DNA of 14,226 nucleotides from an uncultured Eubacteriales bacterium (GCA_900555875.1 USNB01000015.1:1-14226), one strand, 5' to 3'; shown: positions 1-7,990, numbered from the stretch's first letter. The notes: generated by a model not told the origin, from the letters alone. Numbers and translations: made by a program.

Positions 1-373
1 ACGTGACCGTCACATGCGCCGCCCATCCGGGATAGAGCGTGAGATTAGCCGTCACGGCAGAGCCGAAATCATAGGCGGTCGTCGCTGCGGCTGTCGTGTA
101 CCAGCCCGTAAAATCATGACCGGCGCGCGCGGGATCAGTCTCCGGCTCGGCGACCTGTTTCCCCTCTTCCACTTTGACCGTAGTCGCCGCGGGAGCGTTC
201 GGATAATTGTTATCGAACGTCACGGTGTACTCCGTCACCGAAGGTTCGGGCTCGGGCCCGGGTCCCGGACCGGGTTCATCGGATTCTCCGCATGCAGCAG
301 CGGTGAACGCAAACACGGTAAGCAGCATAAGGGTGAGCAGAACGACCGCAAATTTTTTGATGGTCTTTTTCAT
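1..373 (-). CDS. InlB-repeat surface lipoprotein (3' end outside window)
   Basis: The reading frame starts at the ATG on 373-371, with an SD (GGAGG, 381-385) eight bases upstream, and stays open to the left edge, so only about 124 N-terminal residues are visible. It begins with a lysine-rich n-region and a hydrophobic stretch ending in TAAAC, a plausible lipobox with Cys28 as the lipidated residue. A Pro/Gly/Glu linker (about residues 33-44) follows. Then comes a beta-strand segment with the signature G-x-x-F-T-G-W-Y-T then Y-D-F then L-T-L-Y, which is the InlB B-repeat (Listeria-Bacteroides repeat). Such repeats serve as stalks or adhesion modules on the cell surface. It lies 101 bp downstream of the GH3 gene in the same orientation and may be cotranscribed, although a hairpin lies between them. 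What the missing C-terminus does cannot be seen. Confidence 0.8.
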   Translation of the reverse strand, partial: MKKTIKKFAVVLLTLMLLTVFAFTAAACGESDEPGPGPGPEPEPSVTEYTVTFDNNYPNAPAATTVKVEEGKQVAEPETDPARAGHDFTGWYTTAAATTAYDFGSAVTANLTLYPGWAAHVTVT

Positions 374-407
374 TGTTTTTCCTCCGGAATTTTGTTTATA
401 TGACCAC

Positions 408-437
408 CCACAGCCGGCATGGAAGTGCCGGCTGTGG
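408..437 (-). other. Intergenic hairpin between GH3 gene and lipoprotein gene
   Basis: A perfect 12-bp inverted repeat (408-419 with 426-437) surrounds a 6-nt loop, 37 bp after the GH3 stop codon. In the minus direction it is not followed by a U-run, so a classical intrinsic terminator is not well supported. It could be a partial terminator, a processing site or an mRNA 3'-end stabiliser that lowers expression of the downstream lipoprotein. Confidence 0.55.
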
Positions 438-474
438 ACGATCTTTCTAATTTCGCCTATCCGGTCATCGGCGA

Positions 475-3400
475 TCAGTCATTCTTTTTCCTGACTGCCT
501 TGACGATGCACACGGGCAGGAGCACTGCGGCAAGGAGCAGAATACCCGCTATGCCGAGGCTCACTGCGCTGCCGCAGCCGCCGTCCTCTTCGCCGCTGCC
601 CATGGCAGCCTCGATGAGAGCGTTGACTTCAGCCTCGGTCAGATATCCGCTCGTAGCCTGATCGATGAGCGACTGCACTTCGGACTGGGTCAGACCGCTC
701 TCCACTGCGTCGACGAGCGCCTGTACCTGCTCTTCGGTCAGGTAATCGGCGAGCGCCGCATCGATGAGAGCGTCTACCTGCGCTTCGGTGAGAACGCCGC
801 TCATAGCCGCATCCACTATCGCCTGCACGTCTGCCTCCGTCATGCCGCTCGCGGTAACGCTTATGCTCATATCGGTGGAGTAAGCGACCCTGTCAACGGT
901 AGCTACGACCGTGAAGTCGTAATTGCCGGTGTACAGAGGCGTACCGCTGATCACGCCGTCGGAGTACGTCAGTCCCGCGGGAAGCGTGCCTTCGATCGCG
1001 TACGTCGTGTCGCCCTGGAGCGTGCAGCCGAGCGTAGCGCTGAACGCCTTGCCGACCGTAGCCGTCGAGGAGCTCATCGAGATGACGGACGAGATGGGAG
1101 CGATGGTGACCGTCTTGTTGCCGTAGAGGTAGTTAGCCACGCGGCACTCGACGACGACCGTCGTAGGCTCGCTCGTTGCCGCCGTCGGCGTACCCGAGAT
1201 CACACCCTTCGAAGCGTCGAGGCTGAGTCCTGCGGGAAGCTCGCCTTCCACTACCGAGTATACCACCGTATTATCGTAGGTCTCGTCCTCGATAGCCACG
1301 CTGAATCCATTCATTGCCGTACCCTGTGACAGTCCGGTTATGTCGGCGGTCGTGCCGTGATAGTTACGAAGTTCGTTAGTATTGTCGTTGACGAGCATGC
1401 CGTTCTGATTGCCGCGGCTGTTAGCCGACTCGTAGCAAGCGTACATGGCGGTCAGTCTGACATGATACCACTGGTTGCGTCCGCTGTCCGTCATTTCGCC
1501 GGTAGCGGAAGCGCCCTTTTCGTTCTCGAGATATACGCCGCCGTTCTCTCCGAGTTCTTCGGACCATATGCCCGAAGCGGGGTTATTGCCTACATCCGCG
1601 AAACCGGTCTTGACCTTGACGGTCTTGGTCTCAGCGTCATAGCAGTTGATGGTGTTGACATATGCGCCGTCCGTGAAGATGCTGCTCCTGGACTGCGTTC
1701 CGTCGGGCAGACCGTGCGTGCCGCGGACAAGCTGATCGAGCGTGACGGGCTTGTTGGACGACATCCTGCCGTTATTGTCGACGCCCCAGTTCTTGGTCTG
1801 GTCGGGAGTGTTCCACGCGTTGCCCGTCTTGCCGAGAGCCTCCGCTTCGAAGAGGTTGCCCGCGACGTCGGGAACGTCATATCCGTTGCCGCTGTGACCG
1901 AGGAGCATGTCGGTGACGCCTATGCCCGTCCAGCCCCACTGCTCTCTCGTGAGCACGGTGTTCGCCTCATAGCTGTAAGCGAATACCACGCCGCCGATAC
2001 GAGCGAAGGATTGCATGTAACCCTTGGCGCCGCCTTCCTGCATAGCCTTCTGAGGATACATGAAGTAGTTCTCGCGGAAGGTCTGCTCGTCGCCCCACGT
2101 GAAGAGGCTGTAACCGTTTCTGTTGGTCTCCTGATCGTTGAGCACGAAGTGCTTGATCCAGCATGCGAGACCGTTCGCCTCCGCAGCCTCTACGACTGCA
2201 GCGATGATCATGCCTGCCTGGAACGCATCCTGGCCGTAGTAGTCGCCGTTACGTCCGCTGAAGGGCGAGCGCTGCAGGTTGCAGCCGGGCGACCACCAAC
2301 CGGTGGGAGCTCTGTTACCGAACGCCGCGTACTGTGCGGTCAGTTCGCCGTGATCGGCGCAAAGCTCGAGGTTCCACGTGCGGGAGAGCAGCGGCTGATC
2401 GCCCCAGTGATAGATGCTGGAAAGCACGCTGGTGTTGTCCCTTGCCGCGCTCTGATTCTTATCGATAGCGTCGATACGCGCGAGCGCGCTGTTACCGCAG
2501 CTTGCGATGATCTGAAGCTCGAGGTATGTCAGCTGGTTCATGAACGCATCCCACTCGGGATTGATCTCGCCGTCGATGTACAGAGGTACGCCGGACATCT
2601 CGCGCAGTTTGGTCTCCGCGCCCGCGCCCGTCGTATCATTGTCGCGCACGGACTGGGAAGCCTGCGTCCAATCTGCCGCCACTCTTGCGAACTCTTCCTC
2701 GCTGATGAACCAGGGATCGTCCTCGCTGTCGCGGTAGTCGTAATCGCCCTTCTCAGCGTCGTAGTACCATGCTTTTTCTTTATTCAATTTAGGAAGCTCA
2801 TAATCTTCCTTAGCAGTCGTAAGTCCGCTCTCCGAGCGCGCTCTCGTGTAGCCTGCCACGAAGCCGAGGTCGCCTCTCACATAGTCGTCGATGTAGTTGT
2901 CGTCGAGCTTGAGGTCGTCGATCGTGGGAGCCTCGGGGAACGTGCCGTCGAGGTCGCTGCGGGACATTATCGTCATGCCGGACTCGCCGTCTGCCATGAT
3001 ATTGCCGTCGCGGATGGTGTATTCCCTCGTGTTAGGGGTGGAGAATATAGCGTCCACAACATTGCCGCTGAAGTCGTCCTGCGTCAGCGCGACGTTGGAT
3101 ATAGTCTCGGGGTTGCTGTCGTTATCTATCGTGAACTTGAATTCGTCGTAGTAGTTCGCGCCGCTCTCTTCATCGCCCATCCTCTTTGCAAGAAGCTCGC
3201 TGGAGGAGTTCATGAGGCGGAGCGTATATTCGCCTTCGTTAAGGACATAGCCGGTGTAATCCGCAATGCCCGCTTTACCGTCGTAATCGAAGGATGCGAT
3301 ATCCTGCACCTGAACGGGAACGACCATGGTGTCGCTCTGTCCCGGCTCGAGATATCTCGTCTTGTCGAAGCCGACGAGCTTGACGTAAGGCGTTTCGACG

Positions 3401-4974
3401 CCGCCGTCGATGTAAGGCGCGGAGACGTAGATCTGTCCGACCGCCTTGCCGCCGCGGTTGCCGACGTTGGTGATCTTAACGGTGACGTTGAGCGTCTTGA
3501 CCTTAGCCGCGGTATCCGCCGTGGAAGCGAATTCGCTGCCCTGTACGGTGCCGCCGTCCGTCATCTCGCTGCCGCCCGCCATGGACACGCCCACGAGCTC
3601 GTAATCGAAATCGGTGTAGCTCAGGCCGTAGCCGAACGGATACGTCACATGGGCGTCATGCCATTCGTCCGCCTTAGTCTGATTCGCTTCGCTGTACACG
3701 CCTTTGTCAACGGACTCGGCGGTGTTGCCCTGCATGGTCTCGTACCAATAGGTCTCGTAATACTTGTATCCGAGGTAGATACCTTCCTCGTAGTCCACGC
3801 CGTGCAGACCCGTGCCGCCGCCGACGGAAGCTCTCGTCTGAGAACCCGTCGAGGTGCCGTCCGAGTACATGTACGTCGTCGAGCTGTCCATCTGGAAGTT
3901 ATCGCCGAAGTTCTGCCAGGTCGGGTCCGCCGTCATATCACGATCCCACTGAGAGACGAGATGTGCCGAGGGATTGACTTCGCCCGCTATGACGCGCGCG
4001 ATGCCGCGGCCTGCCCAGAGCGACGGGTTGTTGATCGACGTGTTCGTCATCCTGCCGCTGTGGATTATCGCGTCGATGTCGTCATCATGCTCGAGATCCC
4101 AAAGCTCGAACTGAGTTATGGAATCGTATACGACGACGATGTTATCGAAGTGCTGTTTGACGAGCTGGATCATCTTCTCCTCGTTCGCCGTCATCATAAG
4201 ACCGTGACGGACGGGAGAGGTGTCGCGCGCAGCCTCGTTATTGATGTCGGTATACGTTGCCTTGGGCTGATTGGGAGTGAGGTTCTCGTGATCCCAGCCC
4301 TTGGGAGTTCCGTCCGGCCAGGCTTCGTGGATCGTTCCTGCCTCATAGGCCTCCTTGGTCCACTCCACTTCTTCACCTTCATCATCTACCCATTTGATGT
4401 CGCCGAAGTTCTCTTTTGAGTTACCCGTAAGGCTGCGGCCCGTGCTGACATCGTTCGCCTCGCCTGCCGTTCTGAAGATACGGACTATCGCAACGTCGTT
4501 ATACCTGTCGATCGATCTCTCCTGCTCTTTGGTCAGCGACGTTATGACGCCCTGATTGCCCGAGCCTTCCTGTCCGAGCGACGTATTGGTCTGCGGCGAG
4601 ACGTCGTTCACTTCGAAGCCTACGCCTTCAAGACCTTCGACAAGCGCGGGAGCGGAGTTGAACACCGTTACCTTCGTGCTTCCCGTCGAACCTGCCTTGA
4701 GCGGCAGAAGTCCGTTGTTCTTGAGCAGAGCGGTACCTTCGTCCACCACTTCCTCGTGCTTCGCCCGAGCGGCTTCGAGCGCTTCTTCGAGGCTGGTGAA
4801 GGGGTTGTCGAACATACCTTCCCTGTCAAGCGTAGGAGTTTCCATCATATTCGCCGCCCGAGCCGACGTTGCGGCTGCGACCGGGAAAATGAGGGCAAGA
4901 GCGAGAACAGCTATTATCGCGACGATAAACAGACGCGGAAGTCCTGCTCTTCTGCATTTTCTCCCTTCTTTCAT
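475..4974 (-). CDS. Membrane-anchored GH3 glycosidase with permuted domain order, Ig-like domains and C-terminal repeats
   Basis: This 1499-aa protein is a family 3 glycoside hydrolase (beta-glucosidase type), probably extracellular. An N-terminal signal or anchor segment covers about residues 14-40. The GH3 C-terminal domain comes first (about 75-450: DEGTALLKNNGLLPL, a GEANDV motif resembling the SGEGxDR region, GEVNPS, YPFGYGLSYTDF). A fibronectin-III-like domain follows (about 490-600), then a poorly recognised region (600-790), then the GH3 TIM barrel (about 795-1030) with GRN (907-909), KHF (941-943), NDQETNR and the nucleophile motif GVTDM (Asp1022). Two putative Ig (He_PIG) domains lie at about 1215-1295 and 1300-1375. 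Five 17-residue repeats (1378-1461), a GGCGS motif, one TM helix (about 1470-1492) and a KAVRKKND tail complete it. The start has an AGGAGGT SD (4982-4988) seven bases upstream. The DGPxG substrate motif of the barrel is not recognisable. The substrate is unknown. Confidence 0.88.
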   Translation of the reverse strand: MKEGRKCRRAGLPRLFIVAIIAVLALALIFPVAAATSARAANMMETPTLDREGMFDNPFTSLEEALEAARAKHEEVVDEGTALLKNNGLLPLKAGSTGSTKVTVFNSAPALVEGLEGVGFEVNDVSPQTNTSLGQEGSGNQGVITSLTKEQERSIDRYNDVAIVRIFRTAGEANDVSTGRSLTGNSKENFGDIKWVDDEGEEVEWTKEAYEAGTIHEAWPDGTPKGWDHENLTPNQPKATYTDINNEAARDTSPVRHGLMMTANEEKMIQLVKQHFDNIVVVYDSITQFELWDLEHDDDIDAIIHSGRMTNTSINNPSLWAGRGIARVIAGEVNPSAHLVSQWDRDMTADPTWQNFGDNFQMDSSTTYMYSDGTSTGSQTRASVGGGTGLHGVDYEEGIYLGYKYYETYWYETMQGNTAESVDKGVYSEANQTKADEWHDAHVTYPFGYGLSYTDFDYELVGVSMAGGSEMTDGGTVQGSEFASTADTAAKVKTLNVTVKITNVGNRGGKAVGQIYVSAPYIDGGVETPYVKLVGFDKTRYLEPGQSDTMVVPVQVQDIASFDYDGKAGIADYTGYVLNEGEYTLRLMNSSSELLAKRMGDEESGANYYDEFKFTIDNDSNPETISNVALTQDDFSGNVVDAIFSTPNTREYTIRDGNIMADGESGMTIMSRSDLDGTFPEAPTIDDLKLDDNYIDDYVRGDLGFVAGYTRARSESGLTTAKEDYELPKLNKEKAWYYDAEKGDYDYRDSEDDPWFISEEEFARVAADWTQASQSVRDNDTTGAGAETKLREMSGVPLYIDGEINPEWDAFMNQLTYLELQIIASCGNSALARIDAIDKNQSAARDNTSVLSSIYHWGDQPLLSRTWNLELCADHGELTAQYAAFGNRAPTGWWSPGCNLQRSPFSGRNGDYYGQDAFQAGMIIAAVVEAAEANGLACWIKHFVLNDQETNRNGYSLFTWGDEQTFRENYFMYPQKAMQEGGAKGYMQSFARIGGVVFAYSYEANTVLTREQWGWTGIGVTDMLLGHSGNGYDVPDVAGNLFEAEALGKTGNAWNTPDQTKNWGVDNNGRMSSNKPVTLDQLVRGTHGLPDGTQSRSSIFTDGAYVNTINCYDAETKTVKVKTGFADVGNNPASGIWSEELGENGGVYLENEKGASATGEMTDSGRNQWYHVRLTAMYACYESANSRGNQNGMLVNDNTNELRNYHGTTADITGLSQGTAMNGFSVAIEDETYDNTVVYSVVEGELPAGLSLDASKGVISGTPTAATSEPTTVVVECRVANYLYGNKTVTIAPISSVISMSSSTATVGKAFSATLGCTLQGDTTYAIEGTLPAGLTYSDGVISGTPLYTGNYDFTVVATVDRVAYSTDMSISVTASGMTEADVQAIVDAAMSGVLTEAQVDALIDAALADYLTEEQVQALVDAVESGLTQSEVQSLIDQATSGYLTEAEVNALIEAAMGSGEEDGGCGSAVSLGIAGILLLAAVLLPVCIVKAVRKKND
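592..843 (-). repeat. Five tandem 17-residue repeats in the GH3 protein tail
   Basis: Residues 1378-1461 are five near-tandem units, with consensus L-T-E-A-x-V-x-A-L-I-D-A-A followed by three to four variable residues. Units begin at 1378, 1395, 1412, 1428 and 1445; the third is one residue short. They are predicted to be amphipathic and helical, like a short coiled or solenoid stalk between the Ig-like domains and the membrane anchor. Codons vary between copies, so this is protein-level rather than recent DNA-level repetition. Confidence 0.85.
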
Positions 4975-5160
4975 TTCTTTTACCTCCTATGGTATTCTAT
5001 TTCCCCGACGCCGCCCCTCATTTTACATGCGACATGCGCCGTTGAAACCGTACTCATCATCTTTCCGCCGGCGATCGACCGGCAGCCGATGCGCGTTTTT
5101 CCCCTCCGCGCTGTCGTTACGGTTTCGGAGCCGGCGTCCTCTGCCTCGCTCCGATGGAAA

Positions 5161-5213
5161 GATATATACCTTGCAGGTACATTTAAATACTATCACCCCC
5201 CCCCTGATTGCAA
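5161..5213 (-). promoter_or_regulatory. Tentative GH3 promoter containing a nine-G tract
   Basis: The stretch from 4975 to 5334 holds no gene on either strand that can be supported. Within it, on the minus strand, TTGCAA (5213-5208) precedes a possible TATTTA -10 (5189-5184) at 18 bp spacing, and the spacer contains a run of nine G (5204-5196). A further TATATA lies at 5168-5163. This is the most AT-rich patch upstream of the GH3 gene and would give a leader of about 180-200 nt. The match to consensus is weak. Confidence 0.3.
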
Positions 5214-5334
5214 GACATTTATTGCCCGGATTTGGACAATTCTTGACCTTTCATCGTCACTGTCACATTTTCATCACTCTTTTTGCGCATACGGCCCGGC
5301 ATGGAATAATGTGATGGGACATTCCGGACATAAG

Positions 5335-5364
5335 AAAAAAGCGTCCGTCATAAATGACGAACGC
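5335..5364 (-). terminator. Intrinsic terminator of the galT unit
   Basis: In the minus direction a 10-bp stem (5364-5355 with 5350-5341, one G-U pair, 4-nt loop) is followed at once by six U (5340-5335). It stands 43 bp past the stop of the 196-aa gene, so it closes the galT unit and insulates the GH3 gene. Confidence 0.88.
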
Positions 5365-5406
5365 ATTCTGCCGCCGCACTTCAATGCGGGAAATTCTGAT
5401 ATATTT

Positions 5407-5997
5407 TTACAATTCTCTTATCCTCTGAGCGATGAACGCCTTTTCGGGTCCCTTTATCTTCTCGGAAAACGCAAGCACGTGCGCCGCGAGTTTTTTAGGG
5501 AACGACGGGCGGGACGGATTCTTCTTCGACAGCTCTATGATGAGCCTGTCGACCACAGCGCTCATAAACGGACCGAATCCGCCGGATGGATTTTTCATGG
5601 CGCTCTTCATAAGCTCCTCGCTCTCCGCATCTCTGCCGGAAAGAAGCATCTGCGCGGCATATCCCGCGGTCTCGGGACGGGAAAGCGCGGTCGCGCTGCG
5701 ACGATAGATCGCGTCGCGGACAGGAGCGCTGTCCGTAAGCAGTCTGACGAAACGCGACGCCGCCTGCGCTTCGAATATCTTTTCCACTCCGTCCGTAAGC
5801 AATCCCGCAAGCGCCTTGTCTTTATTCATGGCGATATCGCGCTCGGACAGGAAATATTCCCAAGCAAGTACCGCAGACATAAAATCGTGTCTGACGAGAC
5901 CGCTCATCGCGCGGAGGAAAGCGTCACCGCTCCCCGGAAGATCCTGCCGCGCCGCATCCGCGAACAGTGACAGAAACTTCTGCTCTTTTGCCGTCAT
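5407..5997 (-). CDS. Unrecognised helical protein, second gene of the galT unit
   Basis: A 196-aa soluble protein that I do not recognise. It has no signal peptide, no membrane segment and no cysteine. It looks almost wholly alpha-helical and Ala/Leu/Lys/Arg-rich, with an SGG turn near residue 138 and a basic segment KKNPSRPSFPKK near residue 160. The start is supported by an SD-like GGGGGTGA (6009-6002) with seven bases from the G-run to ATG. It lies 38 bp downstream of galT with no terminator between them, so the two are probably cotranscribed, and an intrinsic terminator follows 43 bp after its stop. Base composition and codon use look like the neighbours. The genetic link to galT does not by itself give a function; no enzyme motif is visible. 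Confidence 0.75.
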   Translation of the reverse strand: MTAKEQKFLSLFADAARQDLPGSGDAFLRAMSGLVRHDFMSAVLAWEYFLSERDIAMNKDKALAGLLTDGVEKIFEAQAASRFVRLLTDSAPVRDAIYRRSATALSRPETAGYAAQMLLSGRDAESEELMKSAMKNPSGGFGPFMSAVVDRLIIELSKKNPSRPSFPKKLAAHVLAFSEKIKGPEKAFIAQRIREL

Positions 5998-6011
5998 ATA
6001 TTCACCCCCAC

Positions 6012-6033
6012 CCGGACGTCCCGTCCGGTTTTT
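6012..6033 (+). other. Small GC hairpin with T-run between galT and the 196-aa gene
   Basis: A 7-bp perfect stem (6012-6018 with 6022-6028) and 3-nt loop is followed on the plus strand by TTTTT (6029-6033). As an intrinsic terminator it faces plus-strand transcription, but no plus-strand gene ends here. In the minus-strand mRNA it forms just ahead of the SD of the 196-aa gene and could modulate its translation or mRNA processing. It may instead block antisense transcription into galT. Confidence 0.5.
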
Positions 6034-6035
6034 CG

Positions 6036-7982
6036 TTATTTCGCCGAAAAGCTACCCAGCCCTTCAAGGAAGCCTGCCGTCTCTTCAGGCGTTTTGAATA
6101 CCGCGATATTGCCGAGTATACGTTCGCACACGGAGCCGAACTCCTCTTTGATGTATATCCCGGCGTCCACCTTTGTCATGTCCGTGCCGTTCTCCGCGAT
6201 TATCTCGTCGTATATGAGCTTGTAATCCTTCATGTCATCGGGAAGCGGCTGCTTTTCGACAAGGCACTCGGTCAGCTTTGACATCTCGCCGTCCACGCGT
6301 CCGGGCAGGACGAACAAGCCCTGCGCCTCGAGCAGACCGTTGGCTTCTTTCTTGAGCGCGCGGTATTCGGGATGAGTATGGAACACTCCGTCCGGATACT
6401 GCTTGCTGCACACGTTGGAGCGCAGCGTTATATCGAGGCAGTATCTGCCGTTGCTTATCTTGCGCATGGTCATGGATACGGCGTTATGTCTGCCGCTGCC
6501 GTCCTCCGCGATTATGCCGCGCTCGGGATCGGAGTAACTCTCCCAGCCTCGGCGTATGTCCGACGCGATCTCTTTCATGACCTGGCGGGACTGCGACGTC
6601 ACGCGGATGACAGAGTCGTACCAATCGAGCACCTCTATCTCGGCGAGCGGATATTTGGGATAAGTCAGACGATACTTGGCTTTGGCTCTGGATATGGGGA
6701 GCATCTCCTCGCCGCCCTGGAAATGGTCGTGCGAAAGCACGCTGCCGCCCGCGCCGGGGAGCGCCGCATTGCAGCCTATAAAGAAGTGCGGGAACATATC
6801 CACGAAATCCATGAGCTTGATCACGGTGTCGTCCGTGACCCGCATGGGTTTGTGCTCGAGGGACACCGCGATACCGTGCTTGCCGAGATAACCGTATGGC
6901 GAATACTGCCAGAACCATTCCTCTCCGCCGAGAGTGAGGCGCACGGTACGGAGCGCGCTCTTACCCGTTGCCGCCCAGCCCTCGTTGTCCGCGCAGATAG
7001 AGCACTCTGGATAGCCGCCTTCCGGCGTATTGCCTGCTTTCGCCGCCTCGGCGCTCGCATACTCGGGGCGCGCCTTGTTTATCGTTATTTCAAGTCCGAG
7101 ACGGGTGTAACCCGACTTGAAACGGATGTTGCGCTCAAGCGCAGTCTTTCTCACGTAACCGTTTCTGACGCAGTAATCGTAAAGGAAATCCGTCGCCTTT
7201 TTGCCGCCGAGAGAACCGAATATCTCGTTTATCTCGCTCGGGAGCAGGCTGAGCGCGCCCATAACCCTGTCCGCAATGACGTCCGCATCGGAGGCGGATA
7301 TAAGCCCCAGCCCGCTCGCTACGTCAGTGAGCGCGGTGATGAGCTCGTCGGGACGGTCGAGCGCGTCCACTTTCTCGTAATCTATCTCCTGCGGCGCGTA
7401 GCTGTCAAGCCCGATGATATTGCATATCTCGCGGCGAACGTGATCGAAATCATACTCGTCGAGAAGAAGATTGTTTTCCGCATAATATATAAGCTCGTCG
7501 ATGGCGAGATAAACGCCTATGAGCTCTTCCCTGCCTTCGCCCGCAGCCTTTACGGACACGCCGTCTTCCGTCACTTCCTCGACGAATGCCGGATTGGACG
7601 ACTTGCCGAAACCGCTCGCCCTGACGTAATCGGCGAGGAACGCCTTCGCCTTCGGCGACGACGCGCCTCCCGCTTCGTTATACATGTCGCACAGCGCCGA
7701 GGGCTTGAGCGATACGGCTTCGAGCAGACGTTTGCCCGTCTTTTCCGCGGCGTCCGGAGCTATCAGCCCCGCCGCGACGGCAGCATCCGTGACTGCGCCG
7801 ACGAGCGAGGACGGCTCCGTCATGCTCTCCGCCTTTGCCGTGTCGGGATCGCCGGGGCGGTATGTGGTCGCGCCGAGCATGCCGAGCGCGGCGTTGCGGA
7901 CGCATATCTCGTCCAATTCGTCGAGGAGCAGCTTATCCTTCGCGTATGCGAGCAGCTCGTCGAGAGCAGTGTTGATATCCAT
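6036..7982 (-). CDS. galT: Class II UDP-glucose--hexose-1-phosphate uridylyltransferase with duplicated N-terminal domain
   Basis: GalT transfers UMP from UDP-glucose to galactose-1-phosphate in the Leloir pathway; cytoplasmic. The C-terminal part is a typical class II (Firmicutes) GalT: EITINKARPE (298-307), CSICADNEGW (327-336), the active-site segment GAGGSVLSHDHFQGG with His418/His420 (410-424), and CLDITLRSNVCS near 515-526. I chose ATG 7982 over the upstream in-frame ATG 8030 because an AAAGGAG SD (7997-7991) sits eight bases before it; this gives 648 aa. Class II enzymes are usually about 500 aa. The excess is a second copy of the N-terminal domain: residues 6-128 and 160-283 align throughout (ALDELLAYA / AIDELIYYA, LLLDELD / LLLDEYD, AVSLKPS / ALSLLPS). 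Copy 2 is fused normally to the catalytic part; copy 1 is extra. The neighbour downstream is a 196-aa unknown. Confidence 0.93.
   Translation of the reverse strand: MDINTALDELLAYAKDKLLLDELDEICVRNAALGMLGATTYRPGDPDTAKAESMTEPSSLVGAVTDAAVAAGLIAPDAAEKTGKRLLEAVSLKPSALCDMYNEAGGASSPKAKAFLADYVRASGFGKSSNPAFVEEVTEDGVSVKAAGEGREELIGVYLAIDELIYYAENNLLLDEYDFDHVRREICNIIGLDSYAPQEIDYEKVDALDRPDELITALTDVASGLGLISASDADVIADRVMGALSLLPSEINEIFGSLGGKKATDFLYDYCVRNGYVRKTALERNIRFKSGYTRLGLEITINKARPEYASAEAAKAGNTPEGGYPECSICADNEGWAATGKSALRTVRLTLGGEEWFWQYSPYGYLGKHGIAVSLEHKPMRVTDDTVIKLMDFVDMFPHFFIGCNAALPGAGGSVLSHDHFQGGEEMLPISRAKAKYRLTYPKYPLAEIEVLDWYDSVIRVTSQSRQVMKEIASDIRRGWESYSDPERGIIAEDGSGRHNAVSMTMRKISNGRYCLDITLRSNVCSKQYPDGVFHTHPEYRALKKEANGLLEAQGLFVLPGRVDGEMSKLTECLVEKQPLPDDMKDYKLIYDEIIAENGTDMTKVDAGIYIKEEFGSVCERILGNIAVFKTPEETAGFLEGLGSFSAK
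7134..7967 (-). repeat. Tandem duplication of the GalT N-terminal domain (two diverged copies)
   Basis: Copy 1 (DNA 7967-7599, residues 6-128) and copy 2 (DNA 7505-7134, residues 160-283) encode the same helical domain, joined by an acidic linker of about 30 residues. The copies keep order and spacing of motifs along their whole length, with only short gaps, but are well diverged, so the duplication is old. No direct DNA repeat remains visible. Confidence 0.75.
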
Positions 7983-7990
7983 TTGAATGT

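Noticed and set aside
1357..4419. 1020-codon plus-strand open frame opposite the GH3 gene
   Set aside because: It lies wholly inside a well-supported GH3 gene on the other strand; GC-rich codon use keeps the complementary frame open. The translation has no recognisable domain.
4556..5970. Overlapping plus-strand frames (252 and 404 codons) across the GH3 upstream region
   Set aside because: They overlap the GH3 N-terminus, the galT-unit terminator and the 196-aa gene; low-complexity translations, no SD or promoter.
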